DNA of 43,825 nucleotides. It comes from a virus. The position numbers and the translations under genes are program-made. Below, one piece after another: positions 14,713-23,173 of the stretch. Every line of letters begins with the position of its first letter. The first letter of the stretch is position 1. The stretch lies in the IMG/VR virus record IMGVR_UViG_3300036820_000332, positions 1-43,825 of that record. The stretch is one strand, 5' to 3'. The notes under the pieces are model-generated. The model saw only the letters and a list, made by a program, of their open reading frames with translations, was not told the DNA's origin and did no database searches.

Positions 14713-15981
14713 ATGACACCAGACCAAATTAAAGCGCTGCACAAAGAAGCAGCGGGAGAAGCATTCGACGGCGTCATCAAAGAGAAGCTCATCCCGGTAA
14801 TCGGGCAGGAAGTCGCTTCGCAACTTGCGAAGATCGTCGAGAACCTCCGCGTTCAGCGGATGGTATACGGCAAAGACATGACCGGCCTCGATGGCAAGCA
14901 GAAAATCCTTTTTGCTGACACCATCCGTAAGGCCGTGGGCTTCGACATCCGCGAAAAGGCCAATGAGGCCTTGATCGAGGAGCAGGACAACCGCGGCGGT
15001 TATCTCGTTTCACGCGAGATCGCCGATGCCATCGTCCGTATCGCCGCCTCGGTCGGTACGATCATGAACCAGGCAGCCAAGTGGGACATGACCACCGACG
15101 AGCTTGCGGTGCCGAACTACACCGGCGCGTTCCTCACGGGAGCGTATCTCGGCGTGGATGCTCCGGGCGTCGTGACGGGCATTGCCTTCGGGCAGGCCCA
15201 GCTCATCGCCAAGAAGTGGCAGCTCGCGTTCGTGGTCGGCAACGACCTGCTCGCGGATGCCTCGGTCAACGTCGCGGACTGGCTCCTCGCCCTCGGCGGG
15301 GAATCGCTCGCGAACATGATCGACTACCAGGGCTTCGTAGGCGGTGCGAATACCGGCGATCCGTTCACTGGTATTCTCAACCTTCCGCGCTCGACGACGA
15401 TCCAGCCGAACGACACGAACGTCAACCAGGTGTACCTGGGCGGCAGTTCGACCTCGACGATGACGACCTTCTCGAAGTATGCGCTCATGGACGACAGTTC
15501 CGCCTTGATCGGCACTCTCGAAGAGTCGATCCTGGACGGCGCGGCGTTCTACATGAACCGCTCGCTCTGGGCGAAAGTCCGGATCGACAAAGACAACAAC
15601 GGCAACTACATCCTGCCCTTCGCGGGATTGGCGCGGCCCGAACCGGCGGTCGAGAACCATCCGGGAGGTGGGCCGATCAAGCCCGCAGGAGAAATCCTCG
15701 GCTATCCGGTTTACACCAACCGCTGGATGCCCGCAGTCGGCGCTTCCAACGTCAACGGATTCTCCGACACGGCGAGCAACCCGTGCGTCATCTTCGGCAA
15801 CATGCGTGCCTTCGCCTTTGGCGACAAGGGCGAGATGCGCGTGGCGCAGTTCGAATCCGGCAGCTTCGGCGGCAAGGAGATCGCTTTGGCGGATCAGCGC
15901 GGCATCGTGTACAAACACCGCCACGCCCTCACGCTGACGCTTCCGCGCGCCATGTCGGTCGCTGAGACCTCGGCTTCCTGA
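14713..15981 (+). CDS. major capsid protein (HK97 fold)
   Basis: This 422-residue protein forms the capsid shell. The N-terminal ~90 residues are helical and charged, probably the delta/scaffold arm removed by the upstream protease. The body begins near the conserved DNRGGYLVSREIADAIV, followed by VGTIMNQAAKWDM and an E-loop-like region. The C-terminal part includes ILGYPVYTNRWMP and a beta-rich end, as in HK97-family capsids. The gene is preceded by a palindromic promoter and followed by tandem hairpins, so it may be expressed as its own abundant transcript. The ATG has a TATG context and no Shine-Dalgarno sequence. Confidence 0.9.
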   Translation: MTPDQIKALHKEAAGEAFDGVIKEKLIPVIGQEVASQLAKIVENLRVQRMVYGKDMTGLDGKQKILFADTIRKAVGFDIREKANEALIEEQDNRGGYLVSREIADAIVRIAASVGTIMNQAAKWDMTTDELAVPNYTGAFLTGAYLGVDAPGVVTGIAFGQAQLIAKKWQLAFVVGNDLLADASVNVADWLLALGGESLANMIDYQGFVGGANTGDPFTGILNLPRSTTIQPNDTNVNQVYLGGSSTSTMTTFSKYALMDDSSALIGTLEESILDGAAFYMNRSLWAKVRIDKDNNGNYILPFAGLARPEPAVENHPGGGPIKPAGEILGYPVYTNRWMPAVGASNVNGFSDTASNPCVIFGNMRAFAFGDKGEMRVAQFESGSFGGKEIALADQRGIVYKHRHALTLTLPRAMSVAETSAS

Positions 15982-16025
15982 TCCGGTGGCTGACCGGATG
16001 GGCGTGCGCATTCCTCCGCACGCCC
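15981..16025 (+). terminator. tandem hairpins after capsid gene
   Basis: ATCCGGT/ACCGGAT (15981-15999) and GGGCGTGCG/CGCACGCCC (16000-16025) are perfect stems of seven and nine pairs, back to back at the capsid stop codon. No T tract follows, so they may attenuate transcription or protect the 3' end of an abundant capsid mRNA. Confidence 0.55.
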
Positions 16026-16061
16026 GCAATCAGTCAACTTACTCGGTAAACATCTTCCCGT

Positions 16062-16295
16062 ATGGACGAACAAGAAAACGTCGATGCTGGCAGCGACACT
16101 TCCGGCGAACAGGCCGAATCCGCGCAAGCGGAGACGACCGACACGACCGCTCCGGAGACGGAGAAGGCCGTAGACGCGGGAGGTGCTGCCGACGCAGAAC
16201 CAAAGGCCGGTGATGCGTGCACGTGCCCGGATGGGCGCGCCGGCACGCTCCACGACCAGGATGGGACACTCGTGTGTCTCGCCAACCAGGGCTAA
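16062..16295 (+). CDS. acidic protein with Cys-bounded motif
   Basis: This is a 77-residue protein. Residues 1-50 are a disordered acidic Glu/Thr/Ala stretch. Residues 50-74 carry GDACTCPDGRAGTL followed by DGTLVCLA, which matches the motif at residues 331-360 of the protease-scaffold protein (GDSCTTDDG then DGALVCLP). The shared motif and the position between capsid and decoration genes suggest a capsid-associated or assembly role. The GTATG start lacks a Shine-Dalgarno sequence. No known family is recognised. Confidence 0.6.
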   Translation: MDEQENVDAGSDTSGEQAESAQAETTDTTAPETEKAVDAGGAADAEPKAGDACTCPDGRAGTLHDQDGTLVCLANQG

Positions 16296-16358
16296 CAAGC
16301 CAGCGGCAGCCCCCGCAACCGCCGGATCGACGGCGCGTGGCACAAACAACAACATCAT

Positions 16359-16859
16359 ATGCGTTTCAATCCATACGATGACGTGATCGTGCAGCCCGTG
16401 ACGGCGAGCTCGGTAGCGATCGAATCGCTCACCGGCAGCACCGCTGTCACCAGCGACGCCTACGATACCTCCGTTGGTATCGAGTCCCTGATGGTTCACG
16501 TACGCGCCGAGATCGCGTCCGGCTCTCCGTCGGCAGCGACGGTTGCGTGGGCATTGCAGGAAAGTTCGTCCTCCGGGTCGGGCTTCGCTGCGGCCAACGA
16601 CAACACCGGCACCGCGATCGGCGGGACGCTGAACGTCCACACGACGGCTCAGGACGCCTACGCGCGCATTGAGGGCATCATGCTCAACAATGGCGCGGCA
16701 TCCGGTGCGCAGGGTGGCCGTAAGCGCTACCTGAAGATCGTGCTCACGCCGGCCTTCACGTCCGGTTCGAGCCCCGCGATCTTGGCATACGCCGAGTTCA
16801 TCGGGTCTCCGGGCAACGGCATGCAGCTTCCAGTCCGTTCGGCGGTGTCGAACACGTAG
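16359..16859 (+). CDS. putative capsid decoration / structural protein
   Basis: This 166-residue beta-rich protein begins MRFNPYDDVIVQPVTASSVA and ends FIGSPGNGMQLPVRSAVSNT. It directly follows the capsid region and precedes the connector, the usual place for a head decoration protein, and it is Ser/Ala/Gly-rich like cement proteins. No membrane segment or catalytic motif is visible. The start is ATATG with no Shine-Dalgarno sequence. The assignment rests on synteny and composition. Confidence 0.6.
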   Translation: MRFNPYDDVIVQPVTASSVAIESLTGSTAVTSDAYDTSVGIESLMVHVRAEIASGSPSAATVAWALQESSSSGSGFAAANDNTGTAIGGTLNVHTTAQDAYARIEGIMLNNGAASGAQGGRKRYLKIVLTPAFTSGSSPAILAYAEFIGSPGNGMQLPVRSAVSNT

Positions 16860-16879
16860 CTTGCACCCTCGCTTTGCTC

Positions 16880-16918
16880 GTGCCCGCCATCCCTGGGCGC
16901 GAGCGGCGACGAGGGCAC
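16880..16918 (+). other. intergenic hairpin upstream of connector gene
   Basis: GTGCCC (16880-16885) and GGGCAC (16913-16918) could pair around a GC-rich spacer in the 73-base gap between the decoration and connector genes. It may be an attenuator or a processing signal; no T tract follows. Confidence 0.3.
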
Positions 16919-16932
16919 AACCTCGAATCAAC

Positions 16933-17829
16933 ATGTCGGAAGTCGTTTCGCCGTTCGCTTTGACCACGCTTGCCCGCGTGAAGGATTTACTGTTCGACCC
17001 CAACCTCACGATCTCGCTCACCGGCTGCACGCTCGACGGCACGACCGACGTCACGAACGTGACGGTACCGCCCGGCAAAGTGCTCCGCGTCGGCCAGACC
17101 ATCACCGGCACCTATCTTCCTTCCGGCACGACAATCGCCGCCATTGTCAGCTCGACCGAGATTACCCTCTCGCAAGCTGCGACGGACAGCGCATCGGCTC
17201 AAACGCTCACCGTTGTCGATCAGCCAGTCGCGTTCGACCTGGTGCTCACGCGGCTCATCAACTGGGCCACGAACTACATCAACAACGAATGCGGCAGAAC
17301 GTCGTTCGTCCAGCAGACCTACGTGAACGACACCTACAGCATCAGCAATCCGAGCCAGAAATTCCTCACGCTCCGAAACTACCCGGTATTCCCGGCCTCA
17401 GATGGCGTCCACATCGCGACCTTCCAATGGCGCGCTGGCACGCCGAGCAATCCCAATTGGACGGATTTCATTCCGGATCAATATGAGCTCGTTGATCCGC
17501 GCACGGACCCAGTCAGCGGGCAAATCTGGTACCCGTCCGGCATGATCCGCGTCTACGGCGTATTGCCGCGCATTTACAGCAACATGATCCGCGCAAGCTA
17601 CACGGGCGGCTTCCCGGTCAATTGGGCAAACCCCGAAGATCACAATACGCACTGGCTGCCCGGCGACATCACAAACGTCTGTGAGAACCTTGTCGTGCGC
17701 CGCTTCACCCGCCGCCAGCTTGCCGGGAAAAACAGTCGCGCACTCGACGGCGCGACCGAGCAATGGCGCAACGCGCTCGACCAGGAAGACCTCGACGTGC
17801 TCGGGCATTATCGCGACCTTCACTTCTAG
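16933..17829 (+). CDS. head-tail connector (gp6-like) with inserted beta domain
   Basis: This is a 298-residue protein. The N-terminus (FALTTLARVKDLLF) and the later FDLVLTRLINWATNYINNEC helix match the helical HK97 gp6-like adaptor that sits beneath the portal. Between them, residues ~25-95 form an inserted beta domain (TDVTNVTVPPGKVLRVGQTI, then TTIAAIVSSTEITL). The C-terminus contains VCENLVVRRFTRR. It is immediately followed by gp10-like and terminator-like genes, the usual connector order. ATG 16933 is preferred over the upstream TTG because it begins the conserved part. Confidence 0.75.
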   Translation: MSEVVSPFALTTLARVKDLLFDPNLTISLTGCTLDGTTDVTNVTVPPGKVLRVGQTITGTYLPSGTTIAAIVSSTEITLSQAATDSASAQTLTVVDQPVAFDLVLTRLINWATNYINNECGRTSFVQQTYVNDTYSISNPSQKFLTLRNYPVFPASDGVHIATFQWRAGTPSNPNWTDFIPDQYELVDPRTDPVSGQIWYPSGMIRVYGVLPRIYSNMIRASYTGGFPVNWANPEDHNTHWLPGDITNVCENLVVRRFTRRQLAGKNSRALDGATEQWRNALDQEDLDVLGHYRDLHF

Positions 17830-17831
17830 TA

Positions 17832-18286
17832 TGGATTTTCAAATTCAGATTACCGGAATAGCGCAGCTCGTCGCTGCCCTCCAGCAAGCGCCGTCCATCG
17901 CTGCACCGATCTTGCAACGCGCGCTATCAGCGTCGCAGGCCATCCTCGCCAAGTTCACGACCAAGGACACGGTCCCGTGGCGCACCGGCTTCCTCGTGCA
18001 GACATTCCGAGCGCAATTGACGAGCGGCACGCTGCGATGGTTCCCGACCGCAAGCTACGCGCCGTATGTCGAGTTCGGTACAAAGCCGCACACGATCCTG
18101 CCGAAGAATGCCTTGGCGCTCTATTGGCCCGGAGCGGCGCACCCCGTGAAAGTAGTTCACCACCCCGGAACTGCCGCCAATCCATTCATGGAGCGTATCG
18201 TCCAGGCCGCGACCCCCGACATCAATGCGACGTTCGGCACCGCGCTACAACAGATCGTGCAGGCCATCGCCGCCAATGGAGTATGA
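17832..18286 (+). CDS. HK97 gp10-like tail completion protein
   Basis: This 151-residue protein has the family hallmark YAPYVEFGTKPHTI, followed by ALALYWPGAAHPVKVVHHPG and ANPFMERIV. Members of this family sit at the head-tail joint and help complete the neck or tail. ATG 17832 lies two bases after the previous stop, in GTATG context. Its own stop overlaps the next gene as ATGA (18283-18286). The length is normal for the family. Confidence 0.85.
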
Positions 18287-18732
18287 CGAATCTCGCCAAG
18301 CCAATTAAGCAGCAGATACTCGTGAATCTTCAGGCCCTCGTCGCCGCCGGCAACATCAATTCGTTCTACGCAATCGACACCAGCGTTGACCCGCTCTCGA
18401 TCCAACCCACGGCCGGATACCCCTTCGCCATCGTCGGCATGCCGAAAATCACGTCCGACTTCGAGGACCAGGCCAATAACATCCGCACCTACCGTTTCGA
18501 CGTACTGTTCGTCATAGACCCTGGCGCGCTCGTGAACCCGGACACGGACGTTGAGGACCTGATCGACGCGGCCCTCAACCAGTTCGACACCAATTTCACG
18601 CTTGCCGGCGCCGCCGAGGCAGCCGTCTTGCCGGCGTCCGTGCAGGGCTTACCAGTATCCACAGGGGACAAAACGATGCTCATCTTCGTGTTAACATTAG
18701 AGGCACGCACTCTGTATCAAACCGGCACATGA
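18283..18732 (+). CDS. putative tail terminator protein
   Basis: This 149-residue alpha/beta protein begins MTNLAKPIKQQILVNLQALV, with YPFAIVGMPKITSDFEDQ and TYRFDVLFVIDP strands and a C-terminal KTMLIFVLTLEA strand. This order matches tail terminator proteins, which cap the tail tube and bind the head. Its position between the gp10-like gene and the tail tube gene supports the call. It starts and ends in ATGA overlaps, so translation is probably coupled across three genes. Confidence 0.65.
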   Translation: MTNLAKPIKQQILVNLQALVAAGNINSFYAIDTSVDPLSIQPTAGYPFAIVGMPKITSDFEDQANNIRTYRFDVLFVIDPGALVNPDTDVEDLIDAALNQFDTNFTLAGAAEAAVLPASVQGLPVSTGDKTMLIFVLTLEARTLYQTGT

Positions 18733-19001
18733 GCTTAGACGAACCTCAGAAGAATAAAATGATGACCGGAGCGCCGGTCAAAAAGGGCTTTCATTTCGCG
18801 AGCGACGGTCTGCACTTCGCCGAATTCATCGAAGCCGAAACCATCGCGGAAGCCACGGCGATCTACCACCAGGTCAAACGGCGCATCTCGGATGCCCCGG
18901 CGGTTGTTGCAGCATTAACCCCTGCGGCAACACCGGCTAGCGCACCCGAGCAATCCCCAACTCCCATGCAGGAAGCCACGCCGGAGGGCGATGTACAATA
19001 G
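18729..19001 (+). CDS. small tail-region hypothetical protein
   Basis: This 90-residue protein begins MSLDEPQKNKMMTGAPVKKG. It has a compact N-terminal domain (FHFASDGLHFAEFIEAETIA) and a Pro/Ala-rich disordered tail from about residue 60. It starts in an ATGA overlap and precedes the tail tube gene. The promoter of that gene lies inside its last codons. The function is unknown; a tail assembly factor is possible. Confidence 0.55.
   Translation: MSLDEPQKNKMMTGAPVKKGFHFASDGLHFAEFIEAETIAEATAIYHQVKRRISDAPAVVAALTPAATPASAPEQSPTPMQEATPEGDVQ
18994..18999 (+). promoter_or_regulatory. -10 promoter, near-leaderless
   Basis: TACAAT ends eight bases before ATG 19008, the spacing seen for the lysin promoter at 27403-27411. 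It would give a transcript starting at or just before the start codon of the tail tube gene. Confidence 0.5.
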
Positions 19002-19007
19002 AGCTAT

Positions 19008-19994
19008 ATGAGCGCGCAGAAGGGAATCGGGCGTTTAATACAGGTTGGTCTTGCCAAGGAAGGGACGCGCGGTACCGCAGAATCTTCCGCCACCTACTGG
19101 ACGCCGTGGAGCGACCTTACGCTCGACGAGGCCAAAGAGTTCGCCACCGACACGCAGGCGTACGGCATCATCGAAGACAGCGTCAACATGACGGAGACGA
19201 AGAGGTACGCCAAGGGTTCCTTGCAGGGAAACATCGGCGATGAAACCTTCGGCCTCATCCTCTATTCGATGTTCGGCTCTCTCGCTACGGCCGGCTCCGG
19301 CGCTCCCTACACCCACACCTTCACGGTCGGCGAGAGCGCGCAGCACCAGAGTATGACGTTTTTCATGCACGACCCCCTCGCGGCACAGGATTACACCTAC
19401 GCCAACGGCGTGATCGGAAAGCTGGAGATCAACGCCGCGCTCAAGCAGTTCATCAATTACAACGCAACGATCATGGCGCTGAGTGGCGCCACAGCCGATA
19501 GCTTTTCTCCTTCCACCACGGCCGAGAACCGTTTCGTACCGCAATATCTCACCGCGACGTTTGCCGACAGCATTTCCGGCCTCGGCGACGGCACCGTCGT
19601 GGCGCTCAAGAGCGTGAAGCTCACCATCAATAGCAGCGTCGAATCGCAAGACGTGCTTGGCTCTCTCGATCCGGCCGACTTTCTCAACCAGGAATTCTCG
19701 GTCGAAGGAACGCTCGAAGCGATCTGGAAAGGCGAGAGCGACTTCAAGACGGCGTTCATGGGGCCGACGCCGCAGGCGATCGAATTGGATTTCCTGAACA
19801 GCGATGTGACGATCGGCGACTCAAGCCACCCCGAACTGAAGATCACCATTGCCAAGGCGACGTATCAGGAACTCGGTCTGGCCCACAAAGTGAAGGATTT
19901 GCAATATCAAACCTTGAAGTTCAAAGGCGTCTATTCAGTAAGCGACACCTCGATGCTCAAGGCCGTCCTTACCAACAGCGTGGCGAGTTATTAA
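19008..19994 (+). CDS. major tail tube protein
   Basis: This 328-residue beta-rich protein contains TPWSDLTLDEAKEFATDTQA, THTFTVGESAQHQSMTFFMH and a C-terminal Ig-like or tube-strand region (KITIAKATYQELGLAHK, then LKFKGVYSV). Its size, composition and position just before the tail chaperone and tape measure identify it as the tail tube subunit of a long non-contractile tail; no sheath gene is present. It has a near-leaderless start behind TACAAT at 18994. Confidence 0.82.
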   Translation: MSAQKGIGRLIQVGLAKEGTRGTAESSATYWTPWSDLTLDEAKEFATDTQAYGIIEDSVNMTETKRYAKGSLQGNIGDETFGLILYSMFGSLATAGSGAPYTHTFTVGESAQHQSMTFFMHDPLAAQDYTYANGVIGKLEINAALKQFINYNATIMALSGATADSFSPSTTAENRFVPQYLTATFADSISGLGDGTVVALKSVKLTINSSVESQDVLGSLDPADFLNQEFSVEGTLEAIWKGESDFKTAFMGPTPQAIELDFLNSDVTIGDSSHPELKITIAKATYQELGLAHKVKDLQYQTLKFKGVYSVSDTSMLKAVLTNSVASY

Positions 19995-20004
19995 CGGCGA
20001 GCGC

Positions 20005-20030
20005 TTGACAGCTTTCGGCAAGGTTATACT
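20005..20030 (+). promoter_or_regulatory. promoter with consensus -35, near-leaderless
   Basis: TTGACA (20005-20010) is a perfect -35 and TATACT (20025-20030) a good -10, but the spacer is only 14 bases. The -10 ends ten bases before ATG 20041. The TTG inside the -35 element could be misread as a start codon. Confidence 0.5.
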
Positions 20031-20040
20031 GTACAGATAT

Positions 20041-20226
20041 ATGACATTACTTATCGGGTTGATCGTCAGCGCGATTAGCACCGCCATTGGCGTGGAGGCG
20101 ACAAAGGGAGGGGCGAGAGGATTGCGGCGCTTGTCGGCAGTACGTGTGCCGGCGCTTGCCGTTCTCATCGTTATCGGCCTCATCGGGTTCGGTCTTGTCG
20201 AGGCCGTGCTTACGCCTGGCGTCTAA
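20041..20226 (+). CDS. small two-segment membrane protein
   Basis: This 61-residue protein has two hydrophobic helices, MTLLIGLIVSAISTAIGV and a second run LAVLIVIGLIGFGLVEAVL, separated by a short basic loop (GGARGLRR). It has its own promoter and interrupts the usual tail order between the tube and chaperone genes. The topology fits a holin, antiholin or superinfection-exclusion protein, and none can be chosen from sequence alone. ATG 20041 is preferred to TTG 20005 because that codon is part of the promoter. Confidence 0.6.
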   Translation: MTLLIGLIVSAISTAIGVEATKGGARGLRRLSAVRVPALAVLIVIGLIGFGLVEAVLTPGV

Positions 20227-20231
20227 TTTTT

Positions 20232-20570
20232 ATGGATCGCGAAAACAAACCCTTCATCACGCCGAACAACCACACGGTCGTGCTTCGTACGTATCTCACT
20301 GGCAAAGAGTCGCGCGAGCTGAACGCGATCATGTATGCGAACCTCACGATCAACGCCGACGATGCTGCGGCGGGCAAGATCAAGCTCGGTGAGATTCCGA
20401 TGGCGTTCATGATCCCGCAGCAGCAGAAGGCGCTCGAATTTCTTGTCGTATCGGTTGATGGAGATGCCAGCGAGCCGCTCGCGAAGCTCGAAGCGCTGCC
20501 GGAGGCCGACTACAACGCCGTGGTCGCCGAACTCCCCAAAATCCGCGTCCCTTTAGTGCAGAAGAACTGA
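20232..20570 (+). CDS. tail assembly chaperone, unshifted product (gpG-like)
   Basis: This 112-residue protein begins MDRENKPFITPNNHTVVLRT and corresponds to the short chaperone that binds the tape measure during tail assembly. It lies between the tube and tape measure genes, as in lambda-like phages. Near its end, the -1 slippery heptamer CCCTTTA (20549-20555) allows a longer product. The start context is TATG after a run of T, with no Shine-Dalgarno sequence. Confidence 0.8.
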   Translation: MDRENKPFITPNNHTVVLRTYLTGKESRELNAIMYANLTINADDAAAGKIKLGEIPMAFMIPQQQKALEFLVVSVDGDASEPLAKLEALPEADYNAVVAELPKIRVPLVQKN

Positions 20571-20755
20571 GTTCCGCGTGGAGGCGATATTTTTCCATCG
20601 GGGCGGTTGAATATCCCGAGCAAACAGCCGTCATCATCTGCCGCGAAATGAAGTGGGGCTGGGAAGAATATCTCTCCCAGCCCGAGTGGTTCGTGCGCAT
20701 GCTCACGTGGCTTATAATTGAAGAGTCGAAGCACGCCTCGCGGCAAGCGTCATAG
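20232..20755 (+). CDS. tail assembly chaperone, -1 frameshift product (gpGT-like)
   Basis: After slippage at CCCTTTA the first 108 residues continue for 66 more codons in the -1 frame, giving about 174 residues. The extension includes AWRRYFSIGAVEYPEQTAVI, WGWEEYLSQPEWFVRMLTWL and an acidic helix, which resembles the T domain that recruits tail tube protein to the tape measure. The extension has no start codon or ribosome binding site of its own. Frameshifted chaperone pairs are a hallmark of long-tailed phages, so synteny strongly supports this reading. Confidence 0.78.
20549..20555 (+). promoter_or_regulatory. -1 ribosomal frameshift slippery site
   Basis: C CCT TTA, read in the frame of the chaperone gene, fits X XXY YYZ: proline and leucine tRNAs can re-pair on CCC and TTT after slipping one base back. 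The new frame runs open to TAG 20753-20755. The zero-frame stop is 13 bases downstream of the site. Confidence 0.75.
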
Positions 20756-20776
20756 CGTGCATTACGACAACGGCTT

Positions 20777-23170
20777 TTGAATGAAACTCAATTACAGATC
20801 GTCATCAGCGTCCTTAACAACGCATCGGCCGGGCTTGCATCAATAGGGGACTCACTGAGCGCCGTCGCGGATCAAGCCGCGAGCGCCGGGGAGCAGATGT
20901 CCGCCGACATGCAGTCGTCGCTGAGCGCCACTGAGGAGGCGGCAGCGGCTGCGGCGGACGCATCCATCGCTTCCTGGGGCGATTTTGGCGATGCGGTGGA
21001 GGCCGACATATCTGCCGCCGCAACTGCCGCACAGGGCGATTTCGAGGGAATGAGCAGCGCAGCCCTCGCTGCGGCCGACGCTGCGAGCGCGGCATGGCAG
21101 GGTTCCGTCGGTGAATTGAATACGGACTTGGCCGAGCTTCCCGCCGCTGCGGCGACTGCCGGAGCAGAAGCGGGAGCCGAACTTTCCGGCGGCCTCGAAT
21201 CGAGCATCTCCTCCCTTGGCGGCAAGCTCATGGCAGGGAGCGCCTTTCTCGGCATTGCCGGCGCTGCGCTCAGCGGCGGCGTCGGTGCGGCGATCGGACA
21301 GGCCGCCGACCAGCAAGAAGCACTCTCGAATTCGACCCAGGAGCTCACCAATCTCGTTGCGGCTAACAGCAACGGCTTTTCGGCAAATGCGACCCAGATC
21401 GGCGACCTCACCGCGAAAATTCAGACCTACCAGGCCGAGATCGCAAGCGCGCAGGCCGGGCTGCTCCAATGGAACGGCACCACGGCCGAAGTGAATGCGA
21501 CCCATGAGAAAGACACGGCGGAGATCGCCACCGCAACCGCTGCGATGCAGCCCTACCAGCAGCAGCTCGAAGCGCTCATCAATACCCAGGGGCTCGGGTC
21601 GCAGTCGGCCCAGTCGCTCCTCGAATCCTACATAGGACTCGCCAGCAACGGCACCGATCTTCTCTATTCGTCCTTCAATGACAGCTTGAGCGCCCTGGTG
21701 ACGTTCACGAACGAGATGGGCGCCGGGCAGACGACGACGCTGGCCTACAACGACGCGCTTGCCCTCCTCGCGAGCGGCAAAGTAAGCGACATGAGCACGG
21801 CGGTGCAGGATGTGACACAAGCGTTTCAGGGGCAGGGACGCGCGCTGCAACAGATTATCCCGGCTCTAAAAGACGGTGCGGGGGGCGCGACGGCCCTGAA
21901 TGACATATGGGCCTATCTCGGCACTACGGTTCAGAAGAACGCTGCCGACCTCGCTCCTCAAATGGCCGGGCTCGCCAACAATTCGGCGATGCTCGGTGCT
22001 GCGATGGGAACCGACTTGCAGCCCGGCCTCACCAGCGCAACGCAGGGCGCCAATACATTGCTGCAAAAGCTCACCCAGTTCTCAACGGATTACCCGGGCA
22101 TTAGTGCCGCTTTTCTTAGCATCGCGGGCGGCGTAGGAGCGCTCGCAACCGCGCTCGGCAGCATCGGCTTCGGCGCGGGCGTACTTCTCATGCTTGGCGA
22201 GGCCTTCGACCGAATTGCAGAAGTCGGCATCGGGACTGCGTTCTCGACCGCACTCAAGCCGATCACCGCACTTTTTGGCGGCATCCAAGACATCTTCGCT
22301 GCCCTAATTGCAGGCGATCCGGTGACGCTCGCCATCGCCGCCGCTTTCATTGCGGTCGCAACCGCAATCGTCCTCATCATCACGCATTGGCCCCAGGTAC
22401 AGCAATTCCTTGACTACGTGATGAACTCGACCGGAGCGATCGGCATTTTCAAATCCATGTGGTCGGACATCGCCACCATTTTCGACACAATGGTGAAGCC
22501 GGCCCTCCAACAGCTCCTTCAAGAGTTGCAACCCGTGATGCCGTACTTGCAGCAGATGGCGGAGATTTTCGGTGGCGCGCTGCTCATTTCCATCGGCATC
22601 ATCGTGGCGCTCATTCTCGGATTCATCATCGCGTGCTCGTTGTTGCTCGCCGTGCTCGTCAAGATCGTTGATTTCATCGTCGGCATGTGGATGGGCGCAT
22701 GGAACGAGGTGACGACCGTCATTCAGAACGTGATCAGTTGGTTCGACCAACTGCCGGCGGCCGTCCAAAAAGCTGTGCAGGGCGCCGTAAGTTTCTTCCA
22801 GCCCCTCATTAGCGCATTCCAGACCGCCTGGAACTTCGTCAACGAGATCATGAACGCGCTCAAAGGGCCGGTCGGCTCGGTTATCTCAAGCATTTCGGGC
22901 GGCATATCCGGCGCGCTCAAAGCGTTCGCTTCCGGCGGCATCGTGAACAGCCCGACGCTTGCCCTCGTTGGCGAGGCAGGCCCGGAGGCGATCATCCCGC
23001 TATCCGCGTTCTCCGGCGGTTCAGGGCTCGCAAGCGCCGGAGCAGGCGGCGGCGGCAATATCATTGTGAACATCAACGGCGGCAGCTATCTCAACCAGGG
23101 CGGCGCGCAGCAGATCGCTCAAGCGCTCGCGACCATGATCCAGCAACAGATAAAGCTCAAAGTTCGATGA
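20777..23170 (+). CDS. tail tape measure protein
   Basis: This 797-residue protein determines tail length. It has an Ala/Ser-rich coiled N-terminus, a hydrophobic middle with several membrane-like helices (about residues 440-660, for example ISIGIIVALILGFIIACSLL), and a C-terminal Gly-rich region with IIPLSAFSGG that is typical of tape measures. By the general rule of about 0.15 nm per residue the tail would be near 120 nm. The only plausible start is TTG 20777, because the nearby ATG is in another frame. The frame opens just after the frameshift product's stop. Confidence 0.9.
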   Translation: MNETQLQIVISVLNNASAGLASIGDSLSAVADQAASAGEQMSADMQSSLSATEEAAAAAADASIASWGDFGDAVEADISAAATAAQGDFEGMSSAALAAADAASAAWQGSVGELNTDLAELPAAAATAGAEAGAELSGGLESSISSLGGKLMAGSAFLGIAGAALSGGVGAAIGQAADQQEALSNSTQELTNLVAANSNGFSANATQIGDLTAKIQTYQAEIASAQAGLLQWNGTTAEVNATHEKDTAEIATATAAMQPYQQQLEALINTQGLGSQSAQSLLESYIGLASNGTDLLYSSFNDSLSALVTFTNEMGAGQTTTLAYNDALALLASGKVSDMSTAVQDVTQAFQGQGRALQQIIPALKDGAGGATALNDIWAYLGTTVQKNAADLAPQMAGLANNSAMLGAAMGTDLQPGLTSATQGANTLLQKLTQFSTDYPGISAAFLSIAGGVGALATALGSIGFGAGVLLMLGEAFDRIAEVGIGTAFSTALKPITALFGGIQDIFAALIAGDPVTLAIAAAFIAVATAIVLIITHWPQVQQFLDYVMNSTGAIGIFKSMWSDIATIFDTMVKPALQQLLQELQPVMPYLQQMAEIFGGALLISIGIIVALILGFIIACSLLLAVLVKIVDFIVGMWMGAWNEVTTVIQNVISWFDQLPAAVQKAVQGAVSFFQPLISAFQTAWNFVNEIMNALKGPVGSVISSISGGISGALKAFASGGIVNSPTLALVGEAGPEAIIPLSAFSGGSGLASAGAGGGGNIIVNINGGSYLNQGGAQQIAQALATMIQQQIKLKVR

Positions 23171-23173
23171 GTT

